This document shows, piece after piece, positions 7,929-17,760 of a stretch of 64,000 nucleotides of DNA. Every line of letters starts with the position of its first letter. Within the stretch, counting starts at the first letter, position 1. Made by a program: the position numbers and the translations under genes. The notes under the pieces are model-generated. The model saw nothing but the letters and a program-made list of their open reading frames with translations. It was not told where the DNA came from and did no database searches. Location of the stretch: the NCBI GenBank assembly GCA_030268105.1, contig BSDZ01000019.1, positions 2,915,501 through 2,979,500 of the forward strand, read 5' to 3'. This DNA is from Volvox africanus. Taxonomy: Eukaryota > Chlorophyta > Chlorophyceae > Chlamydomonadales > Volvocaceae.

Positions 7929-9842
7929 TTGCCGTTCCGTGTAGAGGTCATAACTGATGCATCTATACATGGGACGGGGGCAGTTCTGTTGCAGCAGGGA
8001 CGCCCCATTGCATACACGAGTAAGAAGTTTTCGGGGGCTGAAACCCGTTATACCACTGGGGAACAGGAATTTCTGGCGGTCCTACATGCCTTGAAGGAAT
8101 GGCGATGTTACCTTGAGGGCCGGCCTTTTGCCCTCAAGACTGATCACAAACCCCTTACGTTTCTGCAAGGTGTGCCCTCCCTTAACCGACGCCAGGCCCG
8201 CTGGATGGAATACCTGGCACGGTTTAACTTTGATTGGGAGTACCTGAGCGGCTCACTTAACATAGCTGATGCTCTCAGTAGGCACCCCTCACTGCATGCA
8301 GCCATTCTGGCGGTAAGCACACGGAGTAGGTCTCAGGCAAAACCTAACTTCGTGCCCTCCGATTTTACCAAGCGCTTGAAACAGGCTTATGCAGCCGACC
8401 CGTGGTTCACAATTCACAACAACACGGGGCACTTGGTACAGGAGCATGGCTTATGGATCCGATCGGAAGGATCCCACCGTCAGATTGTCGTACCTAACGA
8501 CGATTCACTACGTCGTGAACTTCTCTCACGTTTTCATGACGGCCCTCTTGATGGGCATCCTGGCTGCACGCGGTTACTAGAGCTTTTGCGGCGTCAATTC
8601 TGGTGGCCCCGCATGGCTAAGGACACCGAAAATTATGTCCTCTGTTGCGACCTGTGCCAGCGCAATAAGGCCCAGTCTGGTAAAGCACATGGGCATCTCC
8701 AACCTCTTCCTATTCCTGACGCTCCGTGGGAAAGCGTCTCTATGGACTTTATTGTTGCGCTGCCCAAAACTGAGGGAGGATACGATGCCGTGCTGGTCCT
8801 GGTCGACCGTTTCACCAAGATGGTCCACCTGGCCCCCACGACATCATCCTGCACAGCTGAGCAAACGGCCCGTCTATTTTTCGACAATGTGGTACGTTTG
8901 CACGGGGTCCCCAAGTCCGTGGTATCTGACCGCGGCACTCAATTTGCAAGTAAGTTTTGGGGCGCCCTGGGGACTCTGGTAGGAATGCGGGTGAACCTGT
9001 CCACCGCCTACCACCCCCAATCTGATGGGCAAACAGAGCGTGTTAACCGTGTCCTGGGTGATATGCTCCGTAACTTTGCAGGACGCACCCCTACTGCATG
9101 GGATACCTACCTAGCCGCTGCTGAGTTTGCCATTAATAACGCTACTAACCGGTCCGTTGGTAATAGTCCGTTTTTCCTGAATTACGGTTTTAACCCTGCT
9201 TTGCCTGTTTGGCGGGAGTTGGACGTAAATGTTCCAGCTGCAAAAACGTTTGCTAAGTCTTTCGTGTCCCGACTAACTGACGCTAAAGCTTGCCTGGAAG
9301 CTGCACAGCAACGGGCTATGGACTATTATAACAAGTCCAAAAAGGACGTCACGTTCACCAAGGGCCAGCTGGTTATGTTGAGCACGAAGAACCTTCGTTC
9401 CCTGGCTGATGGGTCTCGCAAGTTATTACCGCGCTTTGTGGGGCCTTATCCTGTCGTACACATGGTAGGGTCGGTGGCTGTAGAGTTACAACTCCCATCT
9501 GACCTACGCATTCATCCCACATTTCATGTATCTCTCGTACGTCCATATCGGGGTACTCTGCCTGAGGCTAACGATAGCATCCCTCCTGTTACGGAAGCTA
9601 ATCCCTCTACCTGGTTATCGGGTAAGCAGACCCTGTATGCTGTCGAACGTATCCTAGATTACCGTGCACGACGTGTTGGCAAGGGCAGGCGTAAGCGCAA
9701 TGTGCATGAGTACCTGGTTAAATGGTCTGGGTATTCATCTGAGCACAATAGCTGGGAACCGGCACGTAACTTCACCCCTGACATGAAACCCCTGCTTGAT
9801 GAAGCTAGGCTGCGGGCACAGTCTAAGGACGGACCTCTCTGA
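7929..9842 (+). CDS. pol: G1-A Pol, RNase H, integrase and chromodomain part
   Basis: This is the continuation of Pol after the in-frame TGA. RNase H is at the start ([31 protein letters not shown]). The integrase follows, with an HHCC zinc region ending CCDLCQRNK, the DDE core blocks SMDFIVALPK and SDRGTQFASKFW, and TAYHPQSDGQTERVNR. A GPY/F module (FVGPYPVV) comes next. A C-terminal chromodomain at about residues 570-620 ([25 protein letters not shown]) would bind modified histone tails and guide integration. It ends with TGA 69 bp before the 3' LTR. The part is intact, but would need the upstream TGA to be bypassed. Confidence 0.92.
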   Translation: MPFRVEVITDASIHGTGAVLLQQGRPIAYTSKKFSGAETRYTTGEQEFLAVLHALKEWRCYLEGRPFALKTDHKPLTFLQGVPSLNRRQARWMEYLARFNFDWEYLSGSLNIADALSRHPSLHAAILAVSTRSRSQAKPNFVPSDFTKRLKQAYAADPWFTIHNNTGHLVQEHGLWIRSEGSHRQIVVPNDDSLRRELLSRFHDGPLDGHPGCTRLLELLRRQFWWPRMAKDTENYVLCCDLCQRNKAQSGKAHGHLQPLPIPDAPWESVSMDFIVALPKTEGGYDAVLVLVDRFTKMVHLAPTTSSCTAEQTARLFFDNVVRLHGVPKSVVSDRGTQFASKFWGALGTLVGMRVNLSTAYHPQSDGQTERVNRVLGDMLRNFAGRTPTAWDTYLAAAEFAINNATNRSVGNSPFFLNYGFNPALPVWRELDVNVPAAKTFAKSFVSRLTDAKACLEAAQQRAMDYYNKSKKDVTFTKGQLVMLSTKNLRSLADGSRKLLPRFVGPYPVVHMVGSVAVELQLPSDLRIHPTFHVSLVRPYRGTLPEANDSIPPVTEANPSTWLSGKQTLYAVERILDYRARRVGKGRRKRNVHEYLVKWSGYSSEHNSWEPARNFTPDMKPLLDEARLRAQSKDGPL

Positions 9843-9911
9843 CGCTGTCCTACTTCAACCTGTCTGCTCTCTTCTTATGCATCGGGACGCTGCATCTAGA
9901 GGGGGAACAAT

Positions 9912-10334
9912 TGTTGTATCCTTAATGCATTTCGGTAATTCATTAAGATATAATAATTATCTGTTTATTATTTTATAATATAATATATTTAATTATCATA
10001 TTAACTGTTTCATGTTTCCATCTGGCATTCGATTTGTGGATTTGGTCTCGACTGTCGACGACCAATACTAACCGACTTCCTGAAACATCCGAACCTGTCG
10101 GTTACTCCATAACCTGTATGGAATGGGCCATTTACCGCCTGAATGGTAAATGGTGGAACATCTGGTTCCTGGTTCACTGAATCTCCGGTTGTAGTGGTGA
10201 CTTCTGAAGGTCACGCCCGGTTCGAGGCCTTATGGTCTCTCAAGTACGACCTAGTCGGCGGCTCTACTTAATCGGGCTCTGGCACAACAACCGGTATCTT
10301 TTGATACCACCCTTCGTGGGTACCATATACAACA
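9912..10334 (+). repeat. G1-A 3' LTR (423 bp)
   Basis: Follows a polypurine tract (tagagggggaac near 9897-9908). It begins tgttgtatcc and ends atacaaca, and is followed by cgagc, the target-site duplication. Confidence 0.95.
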
Positions 10335-11091
10335 CGAGCACTTGCAAGTACAGCAAGACAAGCGAGAGCAAACAGAGACAGCGGAAGACTTCAAGACGAA
10401 GAGAAATATAACTTACAGTTTTACAGATCGGAACGATGCAATGGACGAAATCGCCGTCAGCGCCGGAAGCGAGCAATCATCACGCGGCGGTGATTAGCGA
10501 AGTTCAGGCTTAGCTCGGGCTAAGTAGAATAGCGTATAGCAATAGTAATGTAGAACACACAAGTGTTCTCCGGTATCGAATGTCTTATCTTGCTTAGCCG
10601 TCCTCGCATCTGTTATACTCGCAGCATCGCAATGTCCTACGATTTACATCAGGAGGCCGATCCTAGATGTGACAACCCTACTGCGTATAGGAGATGTCTA
10701 CGCATAACAACGTATAAGCCTTTCCGGCATTCGCATGATGCAAGGGTCCGGATAACGATATCCGGTTGCAGGGCATGTATCGCGACGAGTGCGGCGCTCT
10801 CAACGAGTGCTGTAATGAAGTAATATTATATCAGATAATATTACTTATCGTTTCGTAGCACGAGCATAATGCGCACTTCAATGCTTTGGGCTTTCATGCA
10901 TGCTAGGCGGATTTGCCATGATGCGATGTCGTGATGGATAATGACAACATGCCAAATGCATATATAAATGTACACGAATACATTTATATCATGCAGATTC
11001 ATTCATATGCAATGTGTTCTTCACAATAGCACTTCGCCTTGTAGGATCACATCGACCTACGCATCGGCAGAAAACTAACCGTAGCACAACA
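10335..11091 (-). repeat. G2-A 3' LTR, second piece
   Basis: The rest of the G2 LTR after the G1 insertion, ending gcacaaca. Removing G1 and one cgagc gives 824 bp, the same as the LTRs of the U2 copy. It contains an inverted repeat around 10817-10845 (arms agtaatattat and ataatattact). Confidence 0.93.
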
Positions 11092-11107
11092 ATTATCCTC
11101 CCTCCCG
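11092..11107 (-). other. G2-A polypurine tract
   Basis: On the minus strand this reads cgggagggaggataat directly before the 3' LTR, the expected priming site for plus-strand DNA. Confidence 0.75.
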
Positions 11108-11150
11108 TATGCAGCGTCCTCGCTGCATCATACAGCATCGACTGCAGGGG

Positions 11151-14100
11151 TCATTGGGCTTGCGTGGCACGTTTGCGGGCTTCTTCGAGCAGGGGCTTCA
11201 TGTCCTGTGAGAAGTTGCGTGTCGGTTCCCATGAGTTGTGCTCGTCGGTATACCCTGTCCACTTAACCAAGTACTCGTGTACTGTCCGCTTACGTCGGTG
11301 TCGGCCCACACGACGCGCGCGATAATCTAACACCCGCTCCACATCGTAAAACTTCCGTGTACCAGCGATCCAGGTCTCTGGAACTGGTTCGATCGCTGCG
11401 GGGGCGTTAGCAGGCTCAGGGACGGGTTCCGTACCACGATACGGACGAACAAGTGATACTTGAAACGTGGGGTGAATGGTCATGTCAGTGGGTAATGCAA
11501 GCTCCACAGCCACATTCCCAACCATGCGCACGACAGGATACGGACCAATCCAGCGGGGTAAAAGTTTTCGGGATCCGTAGGCCAAGGAACGCAAGTTCTT
11601 GGTGCTTAGCAACACGAGTTGCCCTTCCGAAAACGTCACATCCTGCTTGGATTTGTTGTAGTATTCCGTCGTTCGTTGCTGTGCCGCGTCCAAACACGAC
11701 TTCGCGTCTGTGATTCGGGACATAAAAGACTTGGCAAAAAGTTTAGCAGCAGGCACGTTCACTTCCAACTCACGCCACACGGGTAGCGCGGGATGAAATC
11801 CGTAGTTAAGAAAGAACGGACTTTTGCCTGTAGAGCGGTTAACAGCATTGTTAAGCGCGAATTCTGCCGCAGTCAAATACGTATCCCAAACGAGTGGTGT
11901 GCGACCAGCATAATTGCGCAACATATCACCCAACGTGCGATTTGTGCGTTCGGTTTGACCATCAGTCTGCGGGTGATACGCCGTGCTCAGGTTGACGCGC
12001 ATGCCAACTAGCTTGCAGAGTGCTTCCCAAAACTTAGACGTGAACTGTCCACCGCGGTCCGAGATCACATTTTTGGGAATCCCGTGTAACCGAACCACAT
12101 TATCGAAAAACAAACGTGCGGTTTGCTCAGCCGTGCAGGATGATGTGCATGGTGCTAGGTGAACCATCTTAGTCAGACGATCGACCATTACGAACACCGC
12201 ATCGTATCCCCCCTCAGTTTTGGGCAGCGCGACTACGAAGTCCATGGAAACACTTTCCCAAGGCGCATCCGGGACAGGCAACGGTTGCAACAACCCATGA
12301 CCCTTACCGGACAAAGCCTTATTGCGCTGGCACAGACTGCATGTCTGGACGAAGTTCGCCGCATCCTTAGCCAAACGAGGCCACCAAAAGGAATGTTGCA
12401 CCAAGTTGATCAATCGCTTGCTACCAGGGTGTCCTGCTAACGGGTCCTCGTGGAACCGCGCAAGGATATCGTAGCGTAGCGCGTCGTCGTTCGGAACGAG
12501 GATTTGCGTAGCTGCACCCTCCGTCCGTAGCCAAAGGCCATTCTGCTTGCGAAGGTTTTCTACATTAGCCGGCTCCGCGAACCAGGCGTCTGCGTTGTAG
12601 GCAACCTTCAACCGCTCCGCGAGGTCCGTCGCGATCGGTACCTCCTCGCTACGCGGCCGCATGACGGGCGCTGCCAAAATTGCAGTGTGTAGCGACGGAT
12701 GTCGACTGAGAGCATCGGCAATATTCAATTTACCAGAAATATACTCCCAGGTGCAGTCGAACCTAGCTAGGTATTCCATCCACCTAGCCTGACGGCGGTT
12801 CAACGTCGGAACGCTTTGCAAAAACGTTAGGGGCTTATGGTCAGTCTTTAAAGTAAACGGGCGTCCCTCAAGGTAACAGCGCCATTCCTTTAAAGCATGC
12901 AGCACGGCCAGAAGCTCCTGTTCCCCGGTGGTGTAGCGAATTTCCGCACCAGAAAACTTCTTACTCGTGAAGGCGATCGGTCGCCCTTCCTGTAACAATA
13001 CAGCGCCGCTTCCAAATATTGAGGCATCAGACACTACCTCAACACGAAATGGCAACGAGTAATCAGGGAATGCAAGGGTGACATCTTCGGCAACGATTCG
13101 TTTGAGCTCTTCGAATGCCCGCTGGCATTGCGACGTCCACGACTCGAGCGAAACAAAAACGCCTTTGCGAGTTAAGTTAGTAAGCGGGGCCGCAATGATG
13201 GAATATTTTTCAATCAACTTTCGGAAATAATTGGTCAAGCCAAGGAACTTACGCAGTTCCGTGAGGTTCTGAGGCGCGGGCCAATCGCGAACCACGGCGA
13301 CCTTCAGCGGGTCCATCTTCACACCGGTGGCCGACACAATGTGGCCCAAATATTCCACCTGAGGCTGCGCCCAAAAGCATTTGGCGCGTTTAGCAAACAA
13401 TTGCTCCCGCCTCATAACGTCGAGCACGAGCCGAAGATGCTCCAAGTGCTCCTCGTGCGTCTTAGAATATACCAAGATGTCATCCAGGTAGCAAACAACG
13501 AACCTGTCGATAAACGGCCTAAACATTCGGTCCATAACCGCCTGAAACGTCGCAGGGGCATTAGTCAAACCAAACGATAGGACCGTATACTCAAACTGAC
13601 CGAAGGGCGTCCGAAAAGCGGTTTTCGGGATATCGGAGGCAGCGATGTGAATCTGATTGTAGCCCTGTTGTAAGTCAATTGAGGAAAAATAAGCCGAGCC
13701 CTTCAGCTTATCCAACAGGTCGTCAACGCGTGGCAAAGGGTAGCGATTTTTCACCGTATTCGCATTTAACCCCCGGTAATCAATGCACATGCGCAAGGTC
13801 CCATCCTTCTTACCGACAAACAAAATCGGTGCAGAATACGGGGATGTGCTGGGGCGTATCATACCCTTCTCGAGCAAATCCGTCACCTGGCGCTTTACCT
13901 CATCCAGCTCCAATGGACTCAACCTGTACATTGGCCGGGCCGTAGGCTGCGCTCCAGGCATGAGAGGGATTGTGTGATCAACAGGACGCATAGGTGGTAG
14001 GCCAGGGATATCTTTAAAGACGTCCTCATACTGCGACAGTAGGGCCTCAACCTCAGGATCCGGAGAAATCTGCGCGGTGGTGACACAACAGCTCACCCGC

Positions 14101-15212
14101 GGCCTTAAAAGCAGTCCGTGGGCACCCTTCCGTAACAAACGGACGGCCTCCTTACGCCCGACTAGCTCTGGTTCGATTCGCGCGGCCATTGCGGTCACAG
14201 CAAAATTAACCATAGGCACCGCCTCAGCTTCGCCCTCCTTTGGTGTGACATGTTCGAACGACAGGAAAGGTACCTTAATCGACAGAGTACCCTTGCACAT
14301 ATGCAGGGTTGCGGTCTCCATGTCGATGCGCGCGCGGTACTGCCGTAATGTCGACGACCCCATTATGTACGGTGCAGTCTCTGCTAAGCCCTGCAGCACG
14401 TACGGCCGGGTCACAACACGCAAAGGGCCTATTGATAGGCTAAGGGTAATCCTGCCCACGATGGGATGCTTACCCCCGTCAGCAAGGGTAACCTGTGGAC
14501 AATCAGACGACTCTGGGGACAACCCCAGCACATTCACCTCTGCGACAGAGATGAAGTCGTCGCTGGCACCGGTGTCCACAAGTGCCTTCAGAGTACGGCC
14601 ATTCAAACCGATCTGAACCACAGGGACACGGTTATCTACGAGCGACTGCCCAGCAGACAACGTCAGTGCACTTAGGGCGGGTCCGTAACCTACGGCACCC
14701 CCGTCAGGAGCTTCGTACCAAACGTCAACCGAGTAGGATGTGCTTGGCCACGGAGCCAGCGTACCCTCCCGATCCACACCATTAAACAAAACGGTGCCCG
14801 GCTCGAACCGGTGGACATGCCGCATACCCCTTAACGATGCCTCTGCCTTGCGCCGACAGAAAGCGGGGAGTAAAACACATGCGGCGGTGCCTGGATATTG
14901 ACGCCTACACCTCCTGTATATGGCCAACTGTTCCGACATCTCATGCAGAGACGAGGGGATGAACAAAACCACGTGGTTAGGCAGATCGATAGACGACAGG
15001 GGACGGCGAGGTGTAAACAAATTACACAACGGGTCGAAGCAGAGAAGTCCCGTGCGTCCGTCAAGCGTGATGCGTCGCGCAATGACTCGCTCGATGTGTC
15101 CAAGTACACAAGGCAACAATGCCTTAACGGCTGGCCGTAAGGATGACCACCGACCACGCGTTAGTTCAGAAATCCCAGGTGGTGCCCCCTCCGCAGGAAC
15201 CCGGGCAAGCCC
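11151..15212 (-). CDS. pol: G2-A Pol, uninterrupted (1,322 aa from first Met)
   Basis: The complete gypsy Pol in one frame. The first Met is at 15119, but the frame is open back to the gag UAG at 15213-15215, so readthrough would start Pol at 15212. In order, counted from 15119: protease (VDTGASDDF, about residue 187), RT (MCIDYRGLN about 440, catalytic YLDD about 550), RNase H ([12 protein letters not shown] about 675), integrase (zinc region ending [31 protein letters not shown]), GPY module (WIGPYPVV), and chromodomain near 1265-1310 ([24 protein letters not shown]). No stop or frameshift interrupts it. It is the only unbroken G2 pol in the window. Confidence 0.95.
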   Translation of the reverse strand, partial: GLARVPAEGAPPGISELTRGRWSSLRPAVKALLPCVLGHIERVIARRITLDGRTGLLCFDPLCNLFTPRRPLSSIDLPNHVVLFIPSSLHEMSEQLAIYRRCRRQYPGTAACVLLPAFCRRKAEASLRGMRHVHRFEPGTVLFNGVDREGTLAPWPSTSYSVDVWYEAPDGGAVGYGPALSALTLSAGQSLVDNRVPVVQIGLNGRTLKALVDTGASDDFISVAEVNVLGLSPESSDCPQVTLADGGKHPIVGRITLSLSIGPLRVVTRPYVLQGLAETAPYIMGSSTLRQYRARIDMETATLHMCKGTLSIKVPFLSFEHVTPKEGEAEAVPMVNFAVTAMAARIEPELVGRKEAVRLLRKGAHGLLLRPRVSCCVTTAQISPDPEVEALLSQYEDVFKDIPGLPPMRPVDHTIPLMPGAQPTARPMYRLSPLELDEVKRQVTDLLEKGMIRPSTSPYSAPILFVGKKDGTLRMCIDYRGLNANTVKNRYPLPRVDDLLDKLKGSAYFSSIDLQQGYNQIHIAASDIPKTAFRTPFGQFEYTVLSFGLTNAPATFQAVMDRMFRPFIDRFVVCYLDDILVYSKTHEEHLEHLRLVLDVMRREQLFAKRAKCFWAQPQVEYLGHIVSATGVKMDPLKVAVVRDWPAPQNLTELRKFLGLTNYFRKLIEKYSIIAAPLTNLTRKGVFVSLESWTSQCQRAFEELKRIVAEDVTLAFPDYSLPFRVEVVSDASIFGSGAVLLQEGRPIAFTSKKFSGAEIRYTTGEQELLAVLHALKEWRCYLEGRPFTLKTDHKPLTFLQSVPTLNRRQARWMEYLARFDCTWEYISGKLNIADALSRHPSLHTAILAAPVMRPRSEEVPIATDLAERLKVAYNADAWFAEPANVENLRKQNGLWLRTEGAATQILVPNDDALRYDILARFHEDPLAGHPGSKRLINLVQHSFWWPRLAKDAANFVQTCSLCQRNKALSGKGHGLLQPLPVPDAPWESVSMDFVVALPKTEGGYDAVFVMVDRLTKMVHLAPCTSSCTAEQTARLFFDNVVRLHGIPKNVISDRGGQFTSKFWEALCKLVGMRVNLSTAYHPQTDGQTERTNRTLGDMLRNYAGRTPLVWDTYLTAAEFALNNAVNRSTGKSPFFLNYGFHPALPVWRELEVNVPAAKLFAKSFMSRITDAKSCLDAAQQRTTEYYNKSKQDVTFSEGQLVLLSTKNLRSLAYGSRKLLPRWIGPYPVVRMVGNVAVELALPTDMTIHPTFQVSLVRPYRGTEPVPEPANAPAAIEPVPETWIAGTRKFYDVERVLDYRARRVGRHRRKRTVHEYLVKWTGYTDEHNSWEPTRNFSQDMKPLLEEARKRATQAQ

Positions 15213-15215
15213 CTA
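15180..15215 (-). promoter_or_regulatory. Putative UAG readthrough element of G2-A
   Basis: On the minus strand TAG is followed by the 7-nt spacer, then stem arms CCCGGGT and ACCTGGG around an 18-nt loop. The loop carries changes relative to copies U2 and D while both stem arms are unchanged. Confidence 0.65.
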
Positions 15216-16343
15216 TTTCGGCTGAGGTACAAACGGCGGCATTAGCGGGCAATCCTTCGTGGAATGGCTCTCCGCACACCGTAGACAAACGTTGGCCAAT
15301 TTCCGACGCTCGAATTCGGAACGATTGCAATTCCATTTTGGCATATATGTGTCGTCTGTGCGAGTCCGGACACCCGAGCTAGCGCCCCCGCGCGCCTGGC
15401 GTTGCCGGTTGCTGCGTCGCGTCGCGGCAGTAGGCGTGGGGTGGGTCGCTCCGAAGTCCTGGTCAAGAGCTATGGCTTCCCCAAGCGGATCCTGCACTTG
15501 CACGGCATTTGCACGAGGGGCAGACTTGACTTCTTCCTCACCGGCAAGGAGTCATATCTCCGTGCCCTTAGCAAAAGCGACCAAAGCATCATACGACTTG
15601 ATCTGCGCTCCAACCAAGTCAGTAGCGCACCATTTAGCCAAAAGTTTCGTCAGGCCTCGCCTAGACCAAAAGACACGCTCGGATTCAGTGAGGTCAGCAA
15701 TGGGAGTCACAAGTGCTTCGAAGCGTGACTGGTACGCAGGTACATTCTCATCCCGACGCATGTGGTAGCTACCGGCTGCCAAAACCTTACGAGCTTCCAC
15801 ATCGCGTGCTTGAACCTCAGTAGTGAATCGTGCGAGCAAAGCAGCAACCAACTCGTCAAAAGTATAGTTGTCCCGGGCGTTGGTCCAATTGCGATACCAG
15901 TCCTTCGCTGAGCCCTCGAGGGTGTTACCAACGAAGAGACACCTGATACCGTCATTATCGCCACCATGAACAGCCTGGAGATACTTTTTAGCGTCACGCA
16001 CGTACGCACGAGTTGCATCGGCTATGCTATGCCCTGGTGTCTTGTCGGTCAGCAAAATATTGAGCCTAGGAACGGGAATCGACAATCTCATCACCTCAGG
16101 GATGTCATCATGCCCTCGAGCTTGAGGTAATGGCAGAACCCTTGTTCCAGCAGTGTTGTCCATATTCGTGTTCACTGCTGAATGTGGCACAATTAAGTGA
16201 GCAGGGGTCTGAAGGAAAAGGGGCTCTTGAGTGGCTCGCGCGCCAACAGCCTCAAGACCTCTATCCGGTGCTCTAGCAGCCACAACAAAATCGGGTTGGC
16301 TAGCTAGACTAGTGTGCGGCGTATCGTCGTGTTCCGCGGACAT
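15213..16343 (-). pseudogene. gag: G2-A gag, broken by a nonsense codon and a 105-bp deletion
   Basis: Gag begins at ATG 16343. It reads 263 codons to a TGA at 15552-15554, where copy D has an Arg codon (CGA to TGA type change). Beyond it a 105-bp in-frame deletion near 15368 removes 35 codons of the basic linker compared with copy B. The zinc knuckle ([10 protein letters not shown], spacing CX2CX3HX4C) and the final TAG remain. The same nonsense codon is in copy B, so it predates the duplication, while the deletion is private to A. Confidence 0.88.
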
Positions 16344-16646
16344 GGAGCACGAAACGATACCCTAGGTTTGCGTAATAGAAGCCGACTTCTATCGCAAAGG
16401 CAAGAGTACAAAGCGATTCGGTGAGCCTACCGACAGTACTCTTGAGAAGATTCAGTAAACTCAGCAAGTACTTGCCCAGCTGAGTCCTGACCTCTGTAGT
16501 TTGGGCAATGAGAGTCGCCAACTGGTCCGGACGAAAGCCGGTCTCAGTCGCCGCAGCAAACAATGCCGGTGCACTGAGATTACCTGCGACTCAGAGCGTA
16601 CACTTACACAACAAGTGCAGCAATCTAAGTAAAAGCAATTAAACAA

Positions 16647-16742
16647 TTACAAACCGGAAGCGGCGGCGTCCAAAACGGCGCGGCCTAGGTCTTCGGCAAA
16701 AGTATCTAGCGGTCCTCGTGGTTCGTCGCTGGAACTCGCCAT
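16647..16742 (-). CDS. Short leader ORF of G2-A (31 aa)
   Basis: Between the primer-binding site and gag: [10 protein letters not shown] at the start and an alanine-rich end AAASGL then TAA. It corresponds to the ORF at 21933-22028 in U2 and to the 35-aa ORF of G1. Role unknown; a leader ORF or a first exon are both possible. Confidence 0.4.
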   Translation of the reverse strand: MASSSDEPRGPLDTFAEDLGRAVLDAAASGL

Positions 16743-16809
16743 AGAAAGAACCTACTTCCGATTAGACAAAGAGAGACAGTTAGGCAACGAACCTGTCTCG
16801 ATACCAAAT

Positions 16810-17615
16810 TGTTGTACCTCTCGTTCGCGTTTGCTCATAAGTATCTGCACGTCTGGAGACTTTCGACACCGATGCGCGAGCACTTGCAAGTACAGCAAGA
16901 CAAGCAAGAGCAAACAGAGACAGCGGAAGACTTCAAGACGAAGAGAAATATAACTTACAGTTTTACAGATCGGAACGATGCAATGGACGAAATCGCCGTC
17001 AACGCCGGAAGCGAGCAATCATCACGCGGCGGTGATTAGCGAAGTTCAGGCTTAGCTCAGGCTAAGTAGAATAGCGTATAGCAATAGTAATGTAGAACAC
17101 ACAAGTGTTCTCCGGTATCGAATGTCTTATCTTGCTTAGCCGTCCTCGCATCTGTTATACTCGCAGCATCGCAATGCCGTACGATTCACATCAGGAGGCC
17201 GATCCTAGATGTGACAACCCTACTGTGTATAGGAGATGTCTACGCATAACAACGTATAAGCCTTTCCGGCATTCGCATGATGCAAGGGTCCGGATAACAA
17301 TATCCGGTTGCAGGGCATGTATCGCGACGAGTGCTGCGCTCTCAACGAGTGCTGTAATGAAGTAATATTATATCAGATAATATTACTTATCGTTTCGTAG
17401 CACGAGCATAATGCGCACTTCAATGCTTTGGGCTTTCATGCATGCCAGGCGGATTTGCCATGATGCGATGTCGTGATGGATAATGACAACATGCCAAATG
17501 CATATACAAATGTACACGAATACATTTATATCATGCAGATTCATTCATATGCAATGTGTTCTTCACAATAGCACTTCTCCTTGTAGGATCACATCGACTC
17601 ACGCATCGGCGGAAA
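16810..17615 (-). repeat. G2-A 5' LTR, terminal 18 bp missing
   Basis: Begins (plus-strand view) tgttgtacctctcg and runs to ggcggaaa, 806 bp. An intact G2 LTR continues for 18 more bases to gcacaaca. Instead the sequence switches to the unit RT fragment (tgtgcattgatt). The break removed the LTR edge and any target-site duplication. Confidence 0.92.
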
Positions 17616-17696
17616 TGTGCATTGATTATAGGGGCTTGAAAGCGACCACGATTAAAAATCGCTACCCTTTGCCGCGTGTCGATGACCTGCTTGATA
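17616..17696 (+). pseudogene. Short end of the decayed gypsy RT fragment (U1b)
   Basis: Only the last blocks remain: CIDYRGL, then [14 protein letters not shown], joined directly to a G2 LTR. Confidence 0.8.
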
Positions 17697-17760
17697 ACAT
17701 ACATTAACATACCACCGTTAACATGCATATAGGATTTTAGAAATAATAAGCTTATATTTC

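Larger units (their letters stand above)
3190..10334 (+). mobile_element. Gypsy G1 copy A, full length (7,145 bp)
   Basis: A complete Ty3/gypsy chromovirus with 423-bp LTRs, primer-binding site, gag, a pol split by one TGA, and polypurine tract. It is flanked by the 5-bp duplication cgagc (3185-3189 and 10335-10339) and lies inside the LTR of G2-A; the uninterrupted LTR can be read at 16870-16900. The two LTRs differ at only about three positions by eye, so it is young. The order protease, RT, RNase H, integrase, chromodomain is that of chromoviruses. Confidence 0.95.
3118..17615 (-). mobile_element. Gypsy G2 copy A, minus strand, with G1 nested in its 3' LTR
   Basis: A Ty3/gypsy chromovirus read on the minus strand: 5' LTR at right (16810-17615), gag (broken), pol (intact), polypurine tract and 3' LTR at left (3118-3189 plus 10335-11091). 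G1 copy A sits in the 3' LTR. The right-hand LTR lacks its last 18 bp and is fused to a unit RT fragment, so no target-site duplication remains. Its left neighbour ends in ggctac, a site seen empty in U2 near 30156. The copy cannot be autonomous because gag carries a nonsense codon and the 5' LTR edge is missing. Confidence 0.92.

Noticed and set aside
14077..14616. Long antisense frames (about 179 codons) opposite G2 pol
   Set aside because: They mirror the coding strand of pol, recur in each copy only because pol does, and have no protein-like features.
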